Positions 7,473 to 16,073 of a DNA stretch of 64,000 nucleotides are shown in pieces. Every line of letters begins with the position of its first letter. The stretch's first letter is position 1. The notes beneath the pieces were generated by a model. The model made no database searches and was not told the DNA's origin. It was given only the letters and a program-made list of their open reading frames with translations. Position numbers and translations under genes: made by a program. Source of the DNA: an uncultured bacterium (GTDB lineage Bacteria; Bacteroidota; Bacteroidia; Bacteroidales; Muribaculaceae); assembly GCA_905214715.1 (NCBI GenBank), contig CAJMMT010000005.1:1-64000 (forward strand). The letters are read 5' to 3'.

Positions 7473-8725
7473 CACGCAAAGATTTCGAAATCATGGCTCC
7501 GGTTGGTAGTCGCGAATCGCTCGCGGCGGCTATAGCAGGCGGAGCCGACGCTGTATATTTCGGTATCGGAGAGCTGAACATGCGCTCCCGCTCCGCCGCC
7601 AATTTCACCGCCGATGACATGGATGAGATTGTGGCTACATGTCGCCCCCTCGGTGTGAAGACTTACCTTACAGTCAACACCGTTGTCTACGATACCGACT
7701 TCCAGGCCCTGAAAGAACTGATAGACCGCGCACATCAGGCAGGGATATCGGCTATAATAGCCTCGGATATGGCGGTGATTCTCTATGCCCGCTCAATCGG
7801 GCAGGAGGTACACATATCCACTCAGGTCAACATAACCAACATAGAGGCGGTTAAGTTCTACGCGCAGTTCGCCGATGTAATGGTGCTCGCCCGGGAACTT
7901 AACCTTGATCAGGTCGCGGCCATACATCAGGCTATTGTACGCGAGAATATCACCGGTCCACGCGGCGAGCTCATACGTCTTGAAATGTTCTGCCACGGTG
8001 CCCTATGCATGGCCGTAAGCGGCAAATGCTACCTATCGCTCCATGAAATGAATTCTTCGGCAAACCGTGGCGCATGCAATCAGATATGCCGGAGGGGGTA
8101 TGAGGTTACCGACCTTGAAACCGGCGATTCACTGAAAGTGGAAAACAAATACATAATGTCTCCGAAAGATCTGAAGACCATTCATTTCCTGAACAAAATG
8201 GCCGATGCAGGTGTGAGAGTCTTCAAAATCGAGGGTCGGGCACGTGGTCCAGAATATGTACGCGAGACAGTAGAGTGCTATTCGCAAGCTTTACAGGCTA
8301 TCTGCGACGGCTCTTTTTCAGATGACAAAATCGAACAGTGGAACGCTCGTCTCGCAAAAGTCTTCAACCGGGGGTTCTGGAACGGATATTACCTCGGACA
8401 GCGTCTGGGTGAATGGAGTTCGAAGTATGGGTCTTCTTCCACCCGTGTAAAAGTATACGCCGCAAAAACCTATCGCTGGTTCCCGAAGATCGGTGTCGGC
8501 GAATTCAAGATGGAGAACGGAGAACTTAAAATCGGCGACGAGGTAGTAATTACAGGCCCAAGGACAGGAGCGGTGGTATTCAAAATCACGGAACTGAGAG
8601 TAGACCTCGCCAACGTGGAGTCTGTTAAACGCGGAGATGTATTCTCGATGCCCGTTCCCGAGAAAGTCCGCGCCGCCGACAAGGTATATCTCTGGCAAGA
8701 GAAAGAAACAAATGGCTATCATTAG
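7469..8725 (+). CDS. U32 family protein (peptidase U32 / RNA hydroxylation family)
   Basis: A 418-residue cytoplasmic protein of the U32 family. The signature is EMFCHGALCMAVSGKCYLS, followed by NRGACNQICRRGYEV, with the conserved cysteines. The N-terminus (MAPVGSRESLAAAIAGGADAVYFG) is typical. Members were first called collagenase-like peptidases, but better-studied relatives (TrhP, RlhA) hydroxylate tRNA or 23S rRNA using prephenate, so an RNA-modifying role is plausible. The C-terminal third is a small beta domain. The gene starts within the menG stop (ATGA). Its last codons form the 5' arm of a terminator hairpin, an economical arrangement. Confidence 0.85.
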   Translation: MTRKDFEIMAPVGSRESLAAAIAGGADAVYFGIGELNMRSRSAANFTADDMDEIVATCRPLGVKTYLTVNTVVYDTDFQALKELIDRAHQAGISAIIASDMAVILYARSIGQEVHISTQVNITNIEAVKFYAQFADVMVLARELNLDQVAAIHQAIVRENITGPRGELIRLEMFCHGALCMAVSGKCYLSLHEMNSSANRGACNQICRRGYEVTDLETGDSLKVENKYIMSPKDLKTIHFLNKMADAGVRVFKIEGRARGPEYVRETVECYSQALQAICDGSFSDDKIEQWNARLAKVFNRGFWNGYYLGQRLGEWSSKYGSSSTRVKVYAAKTYRWFPKIGVGEFKMENGELKIGDEVVITGPRTGAVVFKITELRVDLANVESVKRGDVFSMPVPEKVRAADKVYLWQEKETNGYH

Positions 8726-8755
8726 ATAGCCATTTTTCAATAGATAGCCATTTTT
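8710..8755 (+). terminator. intrinsic terminator with a duplicated 3' arm
   Basis: The left arm AAATGGCTATC (8710-8720) pairs perfectly with 8725-8735 around ATTA, and the stop codon TAG (8723-8725) lies in the loop. A second identical 3' arm followed by T (GATAGCCATTTTT, 8743-8755) can pair with the same left arm. Confidence 0.75.
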
Positions 8756-8790
8756 GCTGGGGTGGGGATGATTGCTTTATTTCTATAGGT

Positions 8791-10611
8791 ATGGAACAGA
8801 TTAAACATGAGTGCGGGGTAGCCATGGTCAGGCTGCTGAAACCCCTGGATTATTACGAGCGCAAGTACGGCACCCGTATGTGGGGCCTTAACAAACTCTA
8901 TCTTCTGATGGAGAAACAACACAACCGTGGCCAGGAAGGTGCCGGTGTAGGAGTGGTGAAACTTAATTCCAAGCCCGGACAGGAATATGTTTTCCGCGAA
9001 CGCGCGCTCGGATCAGATGCCATATCTAAAGTTTTCGACAATATAAACCGAAATCCCGAAGATTTCATCGGAGAGGTTTATATGGGTCATCTACGTTATT
9101 CTACCACCGGGAAATCGGGCATAAGTTATGTGCATCCTTTCCTGAGGCGTAATAACTGGCGGTCGCGAAATCTGCTGTTGTGCGGAAATTTCAATATGAC
9201 CAACGTCGACGAGATTTTCTCCGCGATAGTCGATACCGGTCAACATCCACGGTTCTTCAGCGACACCGTCGTGTTGCTTGAACAGCTTGGCTCGGCGCTC
9301 GATAAGGAAAATCACCGCGTTTACCGACAGTATCGGGACAGCCATAGCGGTGTGGAACTTACCGAACTGATTGAAGACAATATCGACACCCGCAATATTC
9401 TTAAGAACTGCGCGCCATCATGGGACGGAGGCTACGTTATATGCGGAGTGGTAGGTTCTGGCGACATGTTCGTCTTGCGTGACCCCAACGGAATAAGACC
9501 CGCATTCTGGTATGCCGACGATGAAGTTGTGGTCGTGGCATCCGAACGACCGGTTATACAGACCGTAATGAATGTCCGCCGCGCTCAGGTTAATGAACTG
9601 CAACCGGGAGAAATGCTTACGGTCAGCAAGAAAAACAAATTCTCTGTTTCCCCATTGTTGCCGCAAATAGCAAACAAACGCTGTTCGTTCGAGCGCATCT
9701 ATTTTTCTCGTGGCTCGGATGCCGATATTTACCGTGAACGTAAGGCTCTCGGGGTAAACCTCGTGGAACCGGTGTTGAAGGCCATAGACCGCGATTTAGC
9801 CCATACCGTTTTCTCTTTTATACCCAATACAGCGGAAGTCGCTTTTCTCGGGATGATGCAGGGACTCGACAAGCGACTTAACGAATGGAAGAACAGCGAG
9901 ATTTTACGACTTTCAAAAGAAGGTTCGCTTACCGAGGATAAGATTCACGAAGTGCTGAAACGGCATCTGCGGATGGAGAAAGTGGCGATCAAAGACATTA
10001 AACTGCGTACGTTTATCGCCGAAGGCACGAGCCGCAACGACCTCGCGGCCCATGTCTACGATGTAACATACGGTATTGTGGAGAATGACCGCGACGCTCT
10101 TGTCGTTATAGACGATTCCATAGTGCGCGGCACCACCTTGCGCCAATCTATTCTCTCTATGCTCAACCGGCTGCATCCGCGCAAGATTGTGGTGGTAAGC
10201 TCATCGCCTCAGGTCCGCTATCCCGATTGTTACGGCATCGACATGTCGCGTATGGGGGAATTCATCGCTTTCCGCGCAGCTATCGAACTTCTGAAGGAAA
10301 GAGGGATGCAACACGTTATCGACGATACATATCGCAGATGCAGACTCGATCCTGACGAAAACTGCGTGAAAGCGATATATGCTCCCTTCACCGACGAGGA
10401 AGTGGCCGCTAAAATAGCCGAGATGCTCACGCCCGATGAGGTAAAGTGTGAGGTCGAACTGATTTTTCAGTCGCTCGAAGGTCTTCACAATGCCATCCCC
10501 GACTATCCCGGAGACTGGTATTTCTCCGGAGATTACCCCACACGTGGCGGGACCCGGCTGGTAAACCGCGCCTTCATAAACTACTACGAAGGAAACACCG
10601 ACGCCCGCTGA
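8791..10611 (+). CDS. amidophosphoribosyltransferase-like protein (long Bacteroidetes form)
   Basis: A 606-residue protein of the glutamine phosphoribosylpyrophosphate amidotransferase family, which makes 5-phosphoribosylamine in the first step of purine synthesis. The N-terminal Ntn glutaminase domain shows the nucleophile C8 in HECGVAMV, the HLRYSTTGKSG region and CGNFNMTN. The phosphoribosyltransferase domain has the PRPP loop VVIDDSIVRGTTLRQS near residue 440. It is longer than canonical PurF (about 470-500) because of inserts between these landmarks and a C-terminal extension. The cysteine would have to be freed by removal of seven residues. It may be a paralogue rather than the main PurF, so I give no symbol. 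Confidence 0.8.
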   Translation: MEQIKHECGVAMVRLLKPLDYYERKYGTRMWGLNKLYLLMEKQHNRGQEGAGVGVVKLNSKPGQEYVFRERALGSDAISKVFDNINRNPEDFIGEVYMGHLRYSTTGKSGISYVHPFLRRNNWRSRNLLLCGNFNMTNVDEIFSAIVDTGQHPRFFSDTVVLLEQLGSALDKENHRVYRQYRDSHSGVELTELIEDNIDTRNILKNCAPSWDGGYVICGVVGSGDMFVLRDPNGIRPAFWYADDEVVVVASERPVIQTVMNVRRAQVNELQPGEMLTVSKKNKFSVSPLLPQIANKRCSFERIYFSRGSDADIYRERKALGVNLVEPVLKAIDRDLAHTVFSFIPNTAEVAFLGMMQGLDKRLNEWKNSEILRLSKEGSLTEDKIHEVLKRHLRMEKVAIKDIKLRTFIAEGTSRNDLAAHVYDVTYGIVENDRDALVVIDDSIVRGTTLRQSILSMLNRLHPRKIVVVSSSPQVRYPDCYGIDMSRMGEFIAFRAAIELLKERGMQHVIDDTYRRCRLDPDENCVKAIYAPFTDEEVAAKIAEMLTPDEVKCEVELIFQSLEGLHNAIPDYPGDWYFSGDYPTRGGTRLVNRAFINYYEGNTDAR

Positions 10612-10623
10612 CTCTCTTAGTCA

Positions 10624-10673
10624 AAATATCAGTGGGGTGGCACCACTCTCGTGGTGCCACCCCACTGATATTT
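10624..10673. terminator. perfect 23-bp bidirectional terminator
   Basis: Bases 10624-10646 pair without mismatch with 10651-10673 around the loop TCTC. The stem starts with AAATATCAGTGGGG and ends with CCCCACTGATATTT. It separates two convergent genes (stop at 10611 on plus, stop at 10704 on minus) and can end transcription from both sides. Confidence 0.9.
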
Positions 10674-10703
10674 CCGCTTTTTATACTTTTACGTTCCGGT
10701 ATA

Positions 10704-11807
10704 TCAGACATTAAACCGGAAGTGCATTATGTCGCCGTCCTGCACTACATATTCCTTTCCCTCGACAGCCATTTTGCCGGCTTCCTTTACTGCGTTTTCC
10801 GACCCGAGGGTTACGAAATCGTCATATTTAATTACCTCGGCACGGATAAAACCTTTCTCGAAATCGGTATGTATTATGCCGGCGGCCTGCGGAGCCTTCG
10901 TCCCGCGCAGGAATGTCCAGGCTCTTACCTCGTCAGGTCCCGCCGTAAAATATGTCTGCAGATCAAGCAAATTGTAGGCTGCCCTGATCAGGCGCGATAC
11001 GCCGGATTCGGTGAGTCCTATCGATTCAAGAAACTCCTTACGGTCTTCCCAAGTTTCAAGTTCGGCAATCTCGCTCTCCGTCTTCGCAGCCACAACGAGA
11101 ATCTCGGCTCCTTGTCCCTCGACTGCCTTACGTACCGCATCTACATAATGGTTGCCTGTAGCGGCCGATTCATCATCCACATTGCAGACATACATGACAG
11201 GCTTGTTGGTAAGCAAGAAAAGATCGCGGGCAAAACGTTGCTCATCCTTGGTCTCGAACTCCACGCTTCTTGCAGGAAGCCCCTGTTCAAGAGCCTCCTT
11301 ATAACGCTGTAATACCTCGGCCTGCAGTTTCGCGTTCTTGTCGCCACCGCTCTGAGCCGCCTTTAGTGTTTTTGCGAGACGGTTGTCAACTGTCTCGAGA
11401 TCCTTTATCTGCAACTCATAGTTTATTATCTCCATGTCGCGGACCGGGTCGACGGTCGTGTCCACATGAGTGATATTGTCATCATCAAAACAGCGCAAGA
11501 CATGAAGGATGGCATCGGTCTCGCGTATGTTGGCCAAAAATTTATTGCCCAGACCCTCACCCTTCGACGCACCCTTTACCAGTCCAGCTATGTCCACTAT
11601 TTCGACCGTCGCGGGAACAGTAGATTTGGGATTGCACATCTCCACGAGTTTCGTAAGACGGTCATCCGGCACTGTTATGACTCCCACATTCGGCTCGATA
11701 GTGCAGAAAGGGAAATTTGCTGACTGCGCCTTCGCATTGCTCAGGCAATTGAAAAGTGTCGACTTACCCACATTGGGAAGACCGACAATACCACATTTAA
11801 GGGCCAT
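10704..11807 (-). CDS. ychF: redox-regulated ATPase/GTPase YchF
   Basis: A 367-residue member of the Obg-related YchF family, a ribosome-associated P-loop NTPase (OLA1 homologue) that prefers ATP. Walker A is GLPNVGKST near the N-terminus. The DxxG motif lies in VDIAGLVKGASKGEGLGNKFL. The replacement of the usual NKxD motif (here NKPVMYVCNVDDE) fits the family's relaxed nucleotide specificity. The C-terminal TGS-like domain contains GPDEVRAWTFLRG and ends VQDGDIMHFRFNV, the conserved tail. A consensus promoter lies 84 bp upstream of the ATG. Confidence 0.95.
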   Translation of the reverse strand: MALKCGIVGLPNVGKSTLFNCLSNAKAQSANFPFCTIEPNVGVITVPDDRLTKLVEMCNPKSTVPATVEIVDIAGLVKGASKGEGLGNKFLANIRETDAILHVLRCFDDDNITHVDTTVDPVRDMEIINYELQIKDLETVDNRLAKTLKAAQSGGDKNAKLQAEVLQRYKEALEQGLPARSVEFETKDEQRFARDLFLLTNKPVMYVCNVDDESAATGNHYVDAVRKAVEGQGAEILVVAAKTESEIAELETWEDRKEFLESIGLTESGVSRLIRAAYNLLDLQTYFTAGPDEVRAWTFLRGTKAPQAAGIIHTDFEKGFIRAEVIKYDDFVTLGSENAVKEAGKMAVEGKEYVVQDGDIMHFRFNV

Positions 11808-11890
11808 ATTCTGATATTATAATGTAGTTCAGTTATAATGATGCAGTTCCATCAAAATAACAAGAATTAGTTATTCCTGGAATTACATTG

Positions 11891-11921
11891 CAAAGTTAAT
11901 AAAAAAGCTGCGAAAGCCCAA
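11891..11921 (-). promoter_or_regulatory. ychF promoter, Bacteroidetes type
   Basis: On the minus strand, TTG at 11921-11919, a 20-bp spacer, then TAACTTTG at 11898-11891. The predicted start is near 11886, giving a leader of about 80 nt. Confidence 0.75.
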
Positions 11922-11948
11922 TAACGAGCTCACCTGGTCCATACTGCA

Positions 11949-11988
11949 AACTATCCCTATCCTACCGGAACTATCCTTATCATGCCGG
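11949..11988. repeat. 20-bp tandem repeat, two copies
   Basis: Two adjacent 20-bp units, AACTATCCCTATCCTACCGG (11949-11968) and AACTATCCTTATCATGCCGG (11969-11988), match at 17 of 20 positions. They lie in the intergenic region between the gapA terminator and the ychF promoter. There is no open reading frame of note. Confidence 0.7.
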
Positions 11989-12003
11989 AATTAAAAAACA
12001 TTT

Positions 12004-12030
12004 CTTACTATGCCGAGGCGGAAACCGAGG
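12004..12030. repeat. dispersed 27-bp repeat, copy 1
   Basis: Starts CTTACTATGCCGAGGCGG and matches 24 of 27 bases with a second copy at 48380-48406. Both copies lie between the 3' end of a minus-strand gene and a minus-strand promoter. Confidence 0.6.
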
Positions 12031-12049
12031 TCTCCAATCAAACTAAAAA

Positions 12050-12077
12050 AGAGAGCCTCCCCGAAGGGAAGCTCTCT
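12050..12077 (-). terminator. gapA terminator
   Basis: On the minus strand the stem AGAGAGC-TTCCC closes on a TTCG tetraloop (12065-12062) and ends in GGGAGGCTCTCT. It has one mismatch and is followed by TTTTTTAG. It lies 29 bases past the gapA stop and is a textbook intrinsic terminator. Confidence 0.9.
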
Positions 12078-12105
12078 GCTTTTTGTTTTGGCGGTAGCTA
12101 ATGAA

Positions 12106-13116
12106 TTAGCCGTTAACCTTCTTCATGTGAGCGATGAGGTCAAGAACCTTGTTAGAGTAACCGATCTCATTGTCATACCAGGAGATAACCTTAACGAAGT
12201 TGCCGGTCAGATATACACCTGCGTTTGCATCGAAGATAGAAGTGCGGGTATCGCCGAGGAAGTCGGAAGAAACCACAGCGTCTTCGGTGTAACCGAGCAC
12301 ACCCTTCAGTTCGCCTTCAGCAGCGGCCTTCATGGCTGCGCAGATCTCTTCTTTGGTAGCGGGCTTCTCGAGGTTTACGGTCAGGTCGACTACAGATACG
12401 TCGAGAGTCGGAACACGCATCGAGATACCGGTCAGTTTACCGTTCAGCTCGGGGATAACTTTACCTACAGCCTTGGCAGCACCGGTAGAAGAGGGGATGA
12501 TGTTGCCGGAAGCGGCACGGCCACCACGCCAGTCCTTCATAGAGGGACCGTCTACAGTCTTCTGAGTAGCGGTGGTAGAGTGTACGGTTGTCATCAGACC
12601 TTCCTTGATGCCGAAGTTTTCGTGAAGAACCTTGGCGATAGGAGCCAGACAGTTGGTGGTGCAAGATGCGTTCGATACGAACTGTGTGCCCTTTACATAG
12701 CTGTCCTGGTTTACACCGCATACGAACATCGGGGTGTCGTCCTTGGAAGGAGCGGACATAACGACATATTTGGCACCGGCCTCGATGTGAGCCTGGGCTT
12801 TCTCTTTTGTAAGGAACAGACCTGTAGATTCAACTACATATTCTGCACCTGCCTCGCCCCAGCCGATTTCTTTCGGGTCGCGGCATGCGGTTACACGGAT
12901 TTCCTTGCCGTTTACGATCAGCAGAGACTTCTCCAGATCATAGTCTACTGTGCCTTCGAACTTGCCGTGCATGGTGTCATACTTAAGCATGTATGCCATG
13001 TAATCTACAGGAAGAAGGTCGTTGATTGCTACAACTTCGATGTCATCTCTTTTGGTCGATGCGCGGAAAACAAAACGACCGATACGGCCGAAACCGTTAA
13101 TACCAATCTTTGTCAT
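12106..13116 (-). CDS. gapA: glyceraldehyde-3-phosphate dehydrogenase, type I
   Basis: A 336-residue glycolytic enzyme that oxidises and phosphorylates glyceraldehyde 3-phosphate with NAD+. The N-terminal NAD site is INGFGRIGR. The active site is SNASCTTNCLAP, with catalytic C152 and H179 in TTVHS. The C-terminus contains the conserved SWYDNEIGYSNKVLDL. Codon use is that of a highly expressed gene (repetitive, preferred codons). It ends in a strong terminator. Upstream, TAACTTTG at 13221-13214 on the minus strand is a likely -7 element, but I see no good TTG at the expected distance. Confidence 0.97.
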   Translation of the reverse strand: MTKIGINGFGRIGRFVFRASTKRDDIEVVAINDLLPVDYMAYMLKYDTMHGKFEGTVDYDLEKSLLIVNGKEIRVTACRDPKEIGWGEAGAEYVVESTGLFLTKEKAQAHIEAGAKYVVMSAPSKDDTPMFVCGVNQDSYVKGTQFVSNASCTTNCLAPIAKVLHENFGIKEGLMTTVHSTTATQKTVDGPSMKDWRGGRAASGNIIPSSTGAAKAVGKVIPELNGKLTGISMRVPTLDVSVVDLTVNLEKPATKEEICAAMKAAAEGELKGVLGYTEDAVVSSDFLGDTRTSIFDANAGVYLTGNFVKVISWYDNEIGYSNKVLDLIAHMKKVNG

Positions 13117-13503
13117 TGCTTGATTAATAATTTATTTGGTTTATAGATTATTTCTTAGACTTGACTGACTTATGCTTTACCTTTAACGGAGTATGCCTCC
13201 TCTTTTCAAATCGCAAAGTTACTAATTTTTTTTCATATTTCCTACTTTTCACCGTATGGATTTAATCACCTTGCAATTGAACTTGCTTCATTGAAATTCC
13301 AAGCGTTTTCATCCGCCGCCCCCCTAAATCAATAAACACCTCTACGCTCCTTTTTTCCCGCTGCTTTAGATACTTTTCCTATTTTTTAACTACTCCTTTA
13401 AAAAATCTCCCGATTTCAAAAACTTTTGTACCTTGACAACAATTTATTAATTTTGAGAAGGGAGAGGAAGTTAGCTACTGAATTATTCTAAAGATACTGT
13501 AAT
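13117..13503. promoter_or_regulatory. divergent promoter region gapA / mscL
   Basis: 387 bases without a gene. It holds the candidate gapA -7 element (TAACTTTG, minus, 13221-13214) and the complete mscL promoter (TTTTG at 13424-13428, a 19-bp spacer, TAATTTTG at 13448-13455). The AT-rich part between them (about 13230-13400) shows no hairpin or conserved element that I can recognise. Confidence 0.55.
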
Positions 13504-13935
13504 ATGGGAAAATTTTTAAACGATTTCAAAGAGTTTGCCCTTAAAGGCAACGTTGTAGACATGGCTGTCGGCGTTATAATAGGTGGTGCTTTCGGCAAGA
13601 TCGTTTCTTCGCTGGTTAACGATATCATCATGCCGCTCATCGCCTTATGTACAGGCAGTGTCAAATTTACCGACCTTAAGGCCGTTCTTCGCCCCGAAGA
13701 ACTCGATGCCGCCGGACAGGTCATAAACGAAGCGGTTACATTCAATTACGGTATGTTCATACAGAATGTAGTTGATTTCCTGATTATCGCGTTGAGTATT
13801 TTCGTGGCACTTCGCGTTGCCATGAAATTCCGTAAAAAGGAAGAGGAACCTCAACCCGCTCCGGCTCCCGAACCTACAGCCGAAGAGAAACTGCTCACTG
13901 AAATCAGAGATCTCCTGAAGAAAGACCTCAAATAA
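13504..13935 (+). CDS. mscL: large-conductance mechanosensitive channel
   Basis: A 143-residue inner-membrane channel that opens on hypo-osmotic shock to release solutes. The N-terminal helix and first transmembrane segment carry the family pattern FKEFALKGNVVDMAVGVIIGGAFGKIVSSLVNDIIMPL. The second transmembrane segment is FIQNVVDFLIIALSIFVAL. The C-terminal part is charged and proline-rich (EEEPQPAPAPEPT), followed by a short amphipathic helix. The length is normal. It has its own promoter 48 bp upstream and a hairpin terminator downstream. Confidence 0.96.
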   Translation: MGKFLNDFKEFALKGNVVDMAVGVIIGGAFGKIVSSLVNDIIMPLIALCTGSVKFTDLKAVLRPEELDAAGQVINEAVTFNYGMFIQNVVDFLIIALSIFVALRVAMKFRKKEEEPQPAPAPEPTAEEKLLTEIRDLLKKDLK

Positions 13936-13976
13936 AAATATCTTAAAACGACTTATAAAAAATCGGTACCGACAAA

Positions 13977-14011
13977 AAACTCCCGGAATCCTCAACGGAT
14001 TCCGGGAGTTT
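13977..14011. terminator. bidirectional 15-bp terminator between mscL and the next gene
   Basis: AAACTCCCGGAATCC (13977-13991) pairs perfectly with 13997-14011 around TCAAC. It is flanked by A on the left and T on the right, so it can terminate mscL from the left and the minus-strand gene at 14034 from the right. Confidence 0.9.
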
Positions 14012-14033
14012 CTATTTCTGTCTTAAGAATCGC

Positions 14034-16073
14034 TTACTTCACGATAACCTTAACAGTCTTGCCTTCTACACTTACCATGTAGATGCCCTTCTGAAGGTTC
14101 TCGCTACCGATGCGCATGCCCGACATGTTGTAAACCTGAGCGCCCTCGGGTGCGATTATCGAGCCGTTGACTACGCGTACCGAGAAAGGAGCGGCTACGA
14201 TACCCTTCACACCTGAGCTCTTGCCGTCGATGTAAAGTTTCTTAACTTCCCAAGTACCGCCGTTGCCTGCTTCCGACTTGTAGTTCAGACCGATCTGAAT
14301 CTTCTTGCCGGCATATGAGTTGATGTCGATATCCTTGCAGTCTACGAATGTCCAGTTTGTGTTGGTAAACCAGGTGGGGATGGTTACATTTTCCCATGCG
14401 CCACCTACTTCGCGGATCATTACAGCTACATTGGCCTGTGCGTCTTCGAGCGAAGAGAACTTGTTACCGGTGTGGGTAAAGCTCAATGTCAGGTTGCTGG
14501 CATCTGAGAGGTCGATTTCGGGAGAGATAGCGGTTGCGTCGGCCTCATAAGCCTGGTCCTTGTAGGCAGATGCCTTGTAGTTGGTGTAAGAGGCATCCCA
14601 GGTCCAGATGTAAGAGAGATTCTCGTTCAGAGGAACGTTATATTCCACTGTCCAGCCATCGGCATTAGTGTCGAGCGATGCGAAGAGGTGAGTCGGGGGT
14701 GTCGGGGGAACTTCACCGTCAAGTGCATAAGATACAACATTTGCCAGACCGGCAACGCCAAAGTATTTCTCATATTTACCACATACAGTTACCAGCTTGC
14801 CAAGTATTTCCGGACGAGCAACCAGATTCAACCCGCTGCGTACATCACCGGCGGGAAGTTGAAGAGCCAGACATTTGTTTATGTCCGTGCAATCGGCGGC
14901 ATCTGCTATCAGAAGGTTGGTATTGGCATCTGCGCCGGCCTCAGGAACACCGAACACAGCACCTGAAATATTCTTTCCGTTGATATAACCTACAATGTAA
15001 CCTTTAACATACCATCCGGCCACGCCTTCACCTTTTGCAGGAAGAGTGTTGGCCATAATTTCAGAAACGGTGAGAGGATTCTCGGCAGTACCCATATTTC
15101 CGGGGAGCACTGGATCACCGCCGCCCTGTGCGTTCAGCTTGACGTTGGTAACGCACCAGGTAGCGTAGTTGGCATCCTCGGTGGCGGTATAGTTGAAACC
15201 GATGTAGATTTCACCTGTATAAGAACTCAGGTCAATGTCGCCGGAGCTTACAAAGCCGCTGTAACCGGTAGCGGGAGCGGTTGCCATATTGCAGCTAAGC
15301 TCGGTCTTGGTGGCGGTGGCGGGATCTTTAGAAGTCAGCACATATGCCTTGAACTGGGTGGTTGTGGAACCATAGCCGTTCACCTGACTGTCGAAGGTCA
15401 GCACCTTCTTGTCGCACTTTGCGATGTCGATGGCAGGAGAAATCAGCCATGCGTCGAAGGGAGCGGTGCCTTTGTAACCTGTCATAGCGGCATATGTATC
15501 GCTCTGATAAGATGTGGCATAGAACTTCTTGTCGCCGGCAAGGGTAACGTTAGTCCAGTTTGCAGGGATTGAAGCGAATTTCTCGTCAAGAGTGGTTACG
15601 GGACCTTCCGGAGTGGGTTCTACGTCGATTGTTTCGCCCCAAGCAAAGTTGGTTACAGACTTGATGCCGTTCACTCCGAAGTATTTCTCGTTGGTACCTA
15701 CGAGTGTTACCATTTTGCCGAGATTCTCGGGGTGATCGACCAGATTGAGAGCCGAACGGACTGCACCGTTAGGAAGCTGGACGGGAAGGCAATAGTTATA
15801 GTCATCCTCACCGGTAGAAGAGGCGATGAGGATGTTGGCATTGTTGCTCTTATCTTCTGTCGGTACACCGAATACACAATCGGTCTGGATAGACTTGTCT
15901 GCGATAAAGCCTACGATATAACCTTTCACAAATGTCTCGGCGATAGGAGATGCCGGAGTACCCTGATCTATAATCTGATCGACTGTCAGAGGAGCCGATC
16001 CGGAACCCTGGGCAGCGGTTCCCATCAGTACACCGCATACCAGCGCGAGAACGCTAAGTAGAGTTTTCTTCAT
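14034..16073 (-). CDS. secreted protein with duplicated DUF6359-like modules, DUF5017-like domain and sorting-type tail
   Basis: A 679-residue exported protein. I chose the ATG at 16073, which gives a clean signal peptide (KKTLLSVLALVCGVLMGTAA, then Q). A start at 16178 would place about 35 non-signal residues in front. A module of about 120 residues occurs twice (about 27-145 and 328-453), each with VKGYIVGxI, an FGVP element, a LLIA-type strand, LxLPxGxVRS(A/G)LNLV and KYFGVxG. Between them is a choice-of-anchor/DUF5017-like region (YKGTAPFDAWLISPAIDI). A related beta-sandwich follows the second copy. The C-terminus, with VYNMSGMRIGSENLQKGIYM, resembles type IX secretion sorting domains. 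Function unknown. A -7 element TAAATTTG lies at 16183-16176. Confidence 0.7.
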   Translation of the reverse strand: MKKTLLSVLALVCGVLMGTAAQGSGSAPLTVDQIIDQGTPASPIAETFVKGYIVGFIADKSIQTDCVFGVPTEDKSNNANILIASSTGEDDYNYCLPVQLPNGAVRSALNLVDHPENLGKMVTLVGTNEKYFGVNGIKSVTNFAWGETIDVEPTPEGPVTTLDEKFASIPANWTNVTLAGDKKFYATSYQSDTYAAMTGYKGTAPFDAWLISPAIDIAKCDKKVLTFDSQVNGYGSTTTQFKAYVLTSKDPATATKTELSCNMATAPATGYSGFVSSGDIDLSSYTGEIYIGFNYTATEDANYATWCVTNVKLNAQGGGDPVLPGNMGTAENPLTVSEIMANTLPAKGEGVAGWYVKGYIVGYINGKNISGAVFGVPEAGADANTNLLIADAADCTDINKCLALQLPAGDVRSGLNLVARPEILGKLVTVCGKYEKYFGVAGLANVVSYALDGEVPPTPPTHLFASLDTNADGWTVEYNVPLNENLSYIWTWDASYTNYKASAYKDQAYEADATAISPEIDLSDASNLTLSFTHTGNKFSSLEDAQANVAVMIREVGGAWENVTIPTWFTNTNWTFVDCKDIDINSYAGKKIQIGLNYKSEAGNGGTWEVKKLYIDGKSSGVKGIVAAPFSVRVVNGSIIAPEGAQVYNMSGMRIGSENLQKGIYMVSVEGKTVKVIVK

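Noticed and set aside
12010..13146. 378-residue plus-strand frame over gapA
   Set aside because: Antisense of a highly expressed gene with strong codon bias, which tends to leave long open frames on the other strand.
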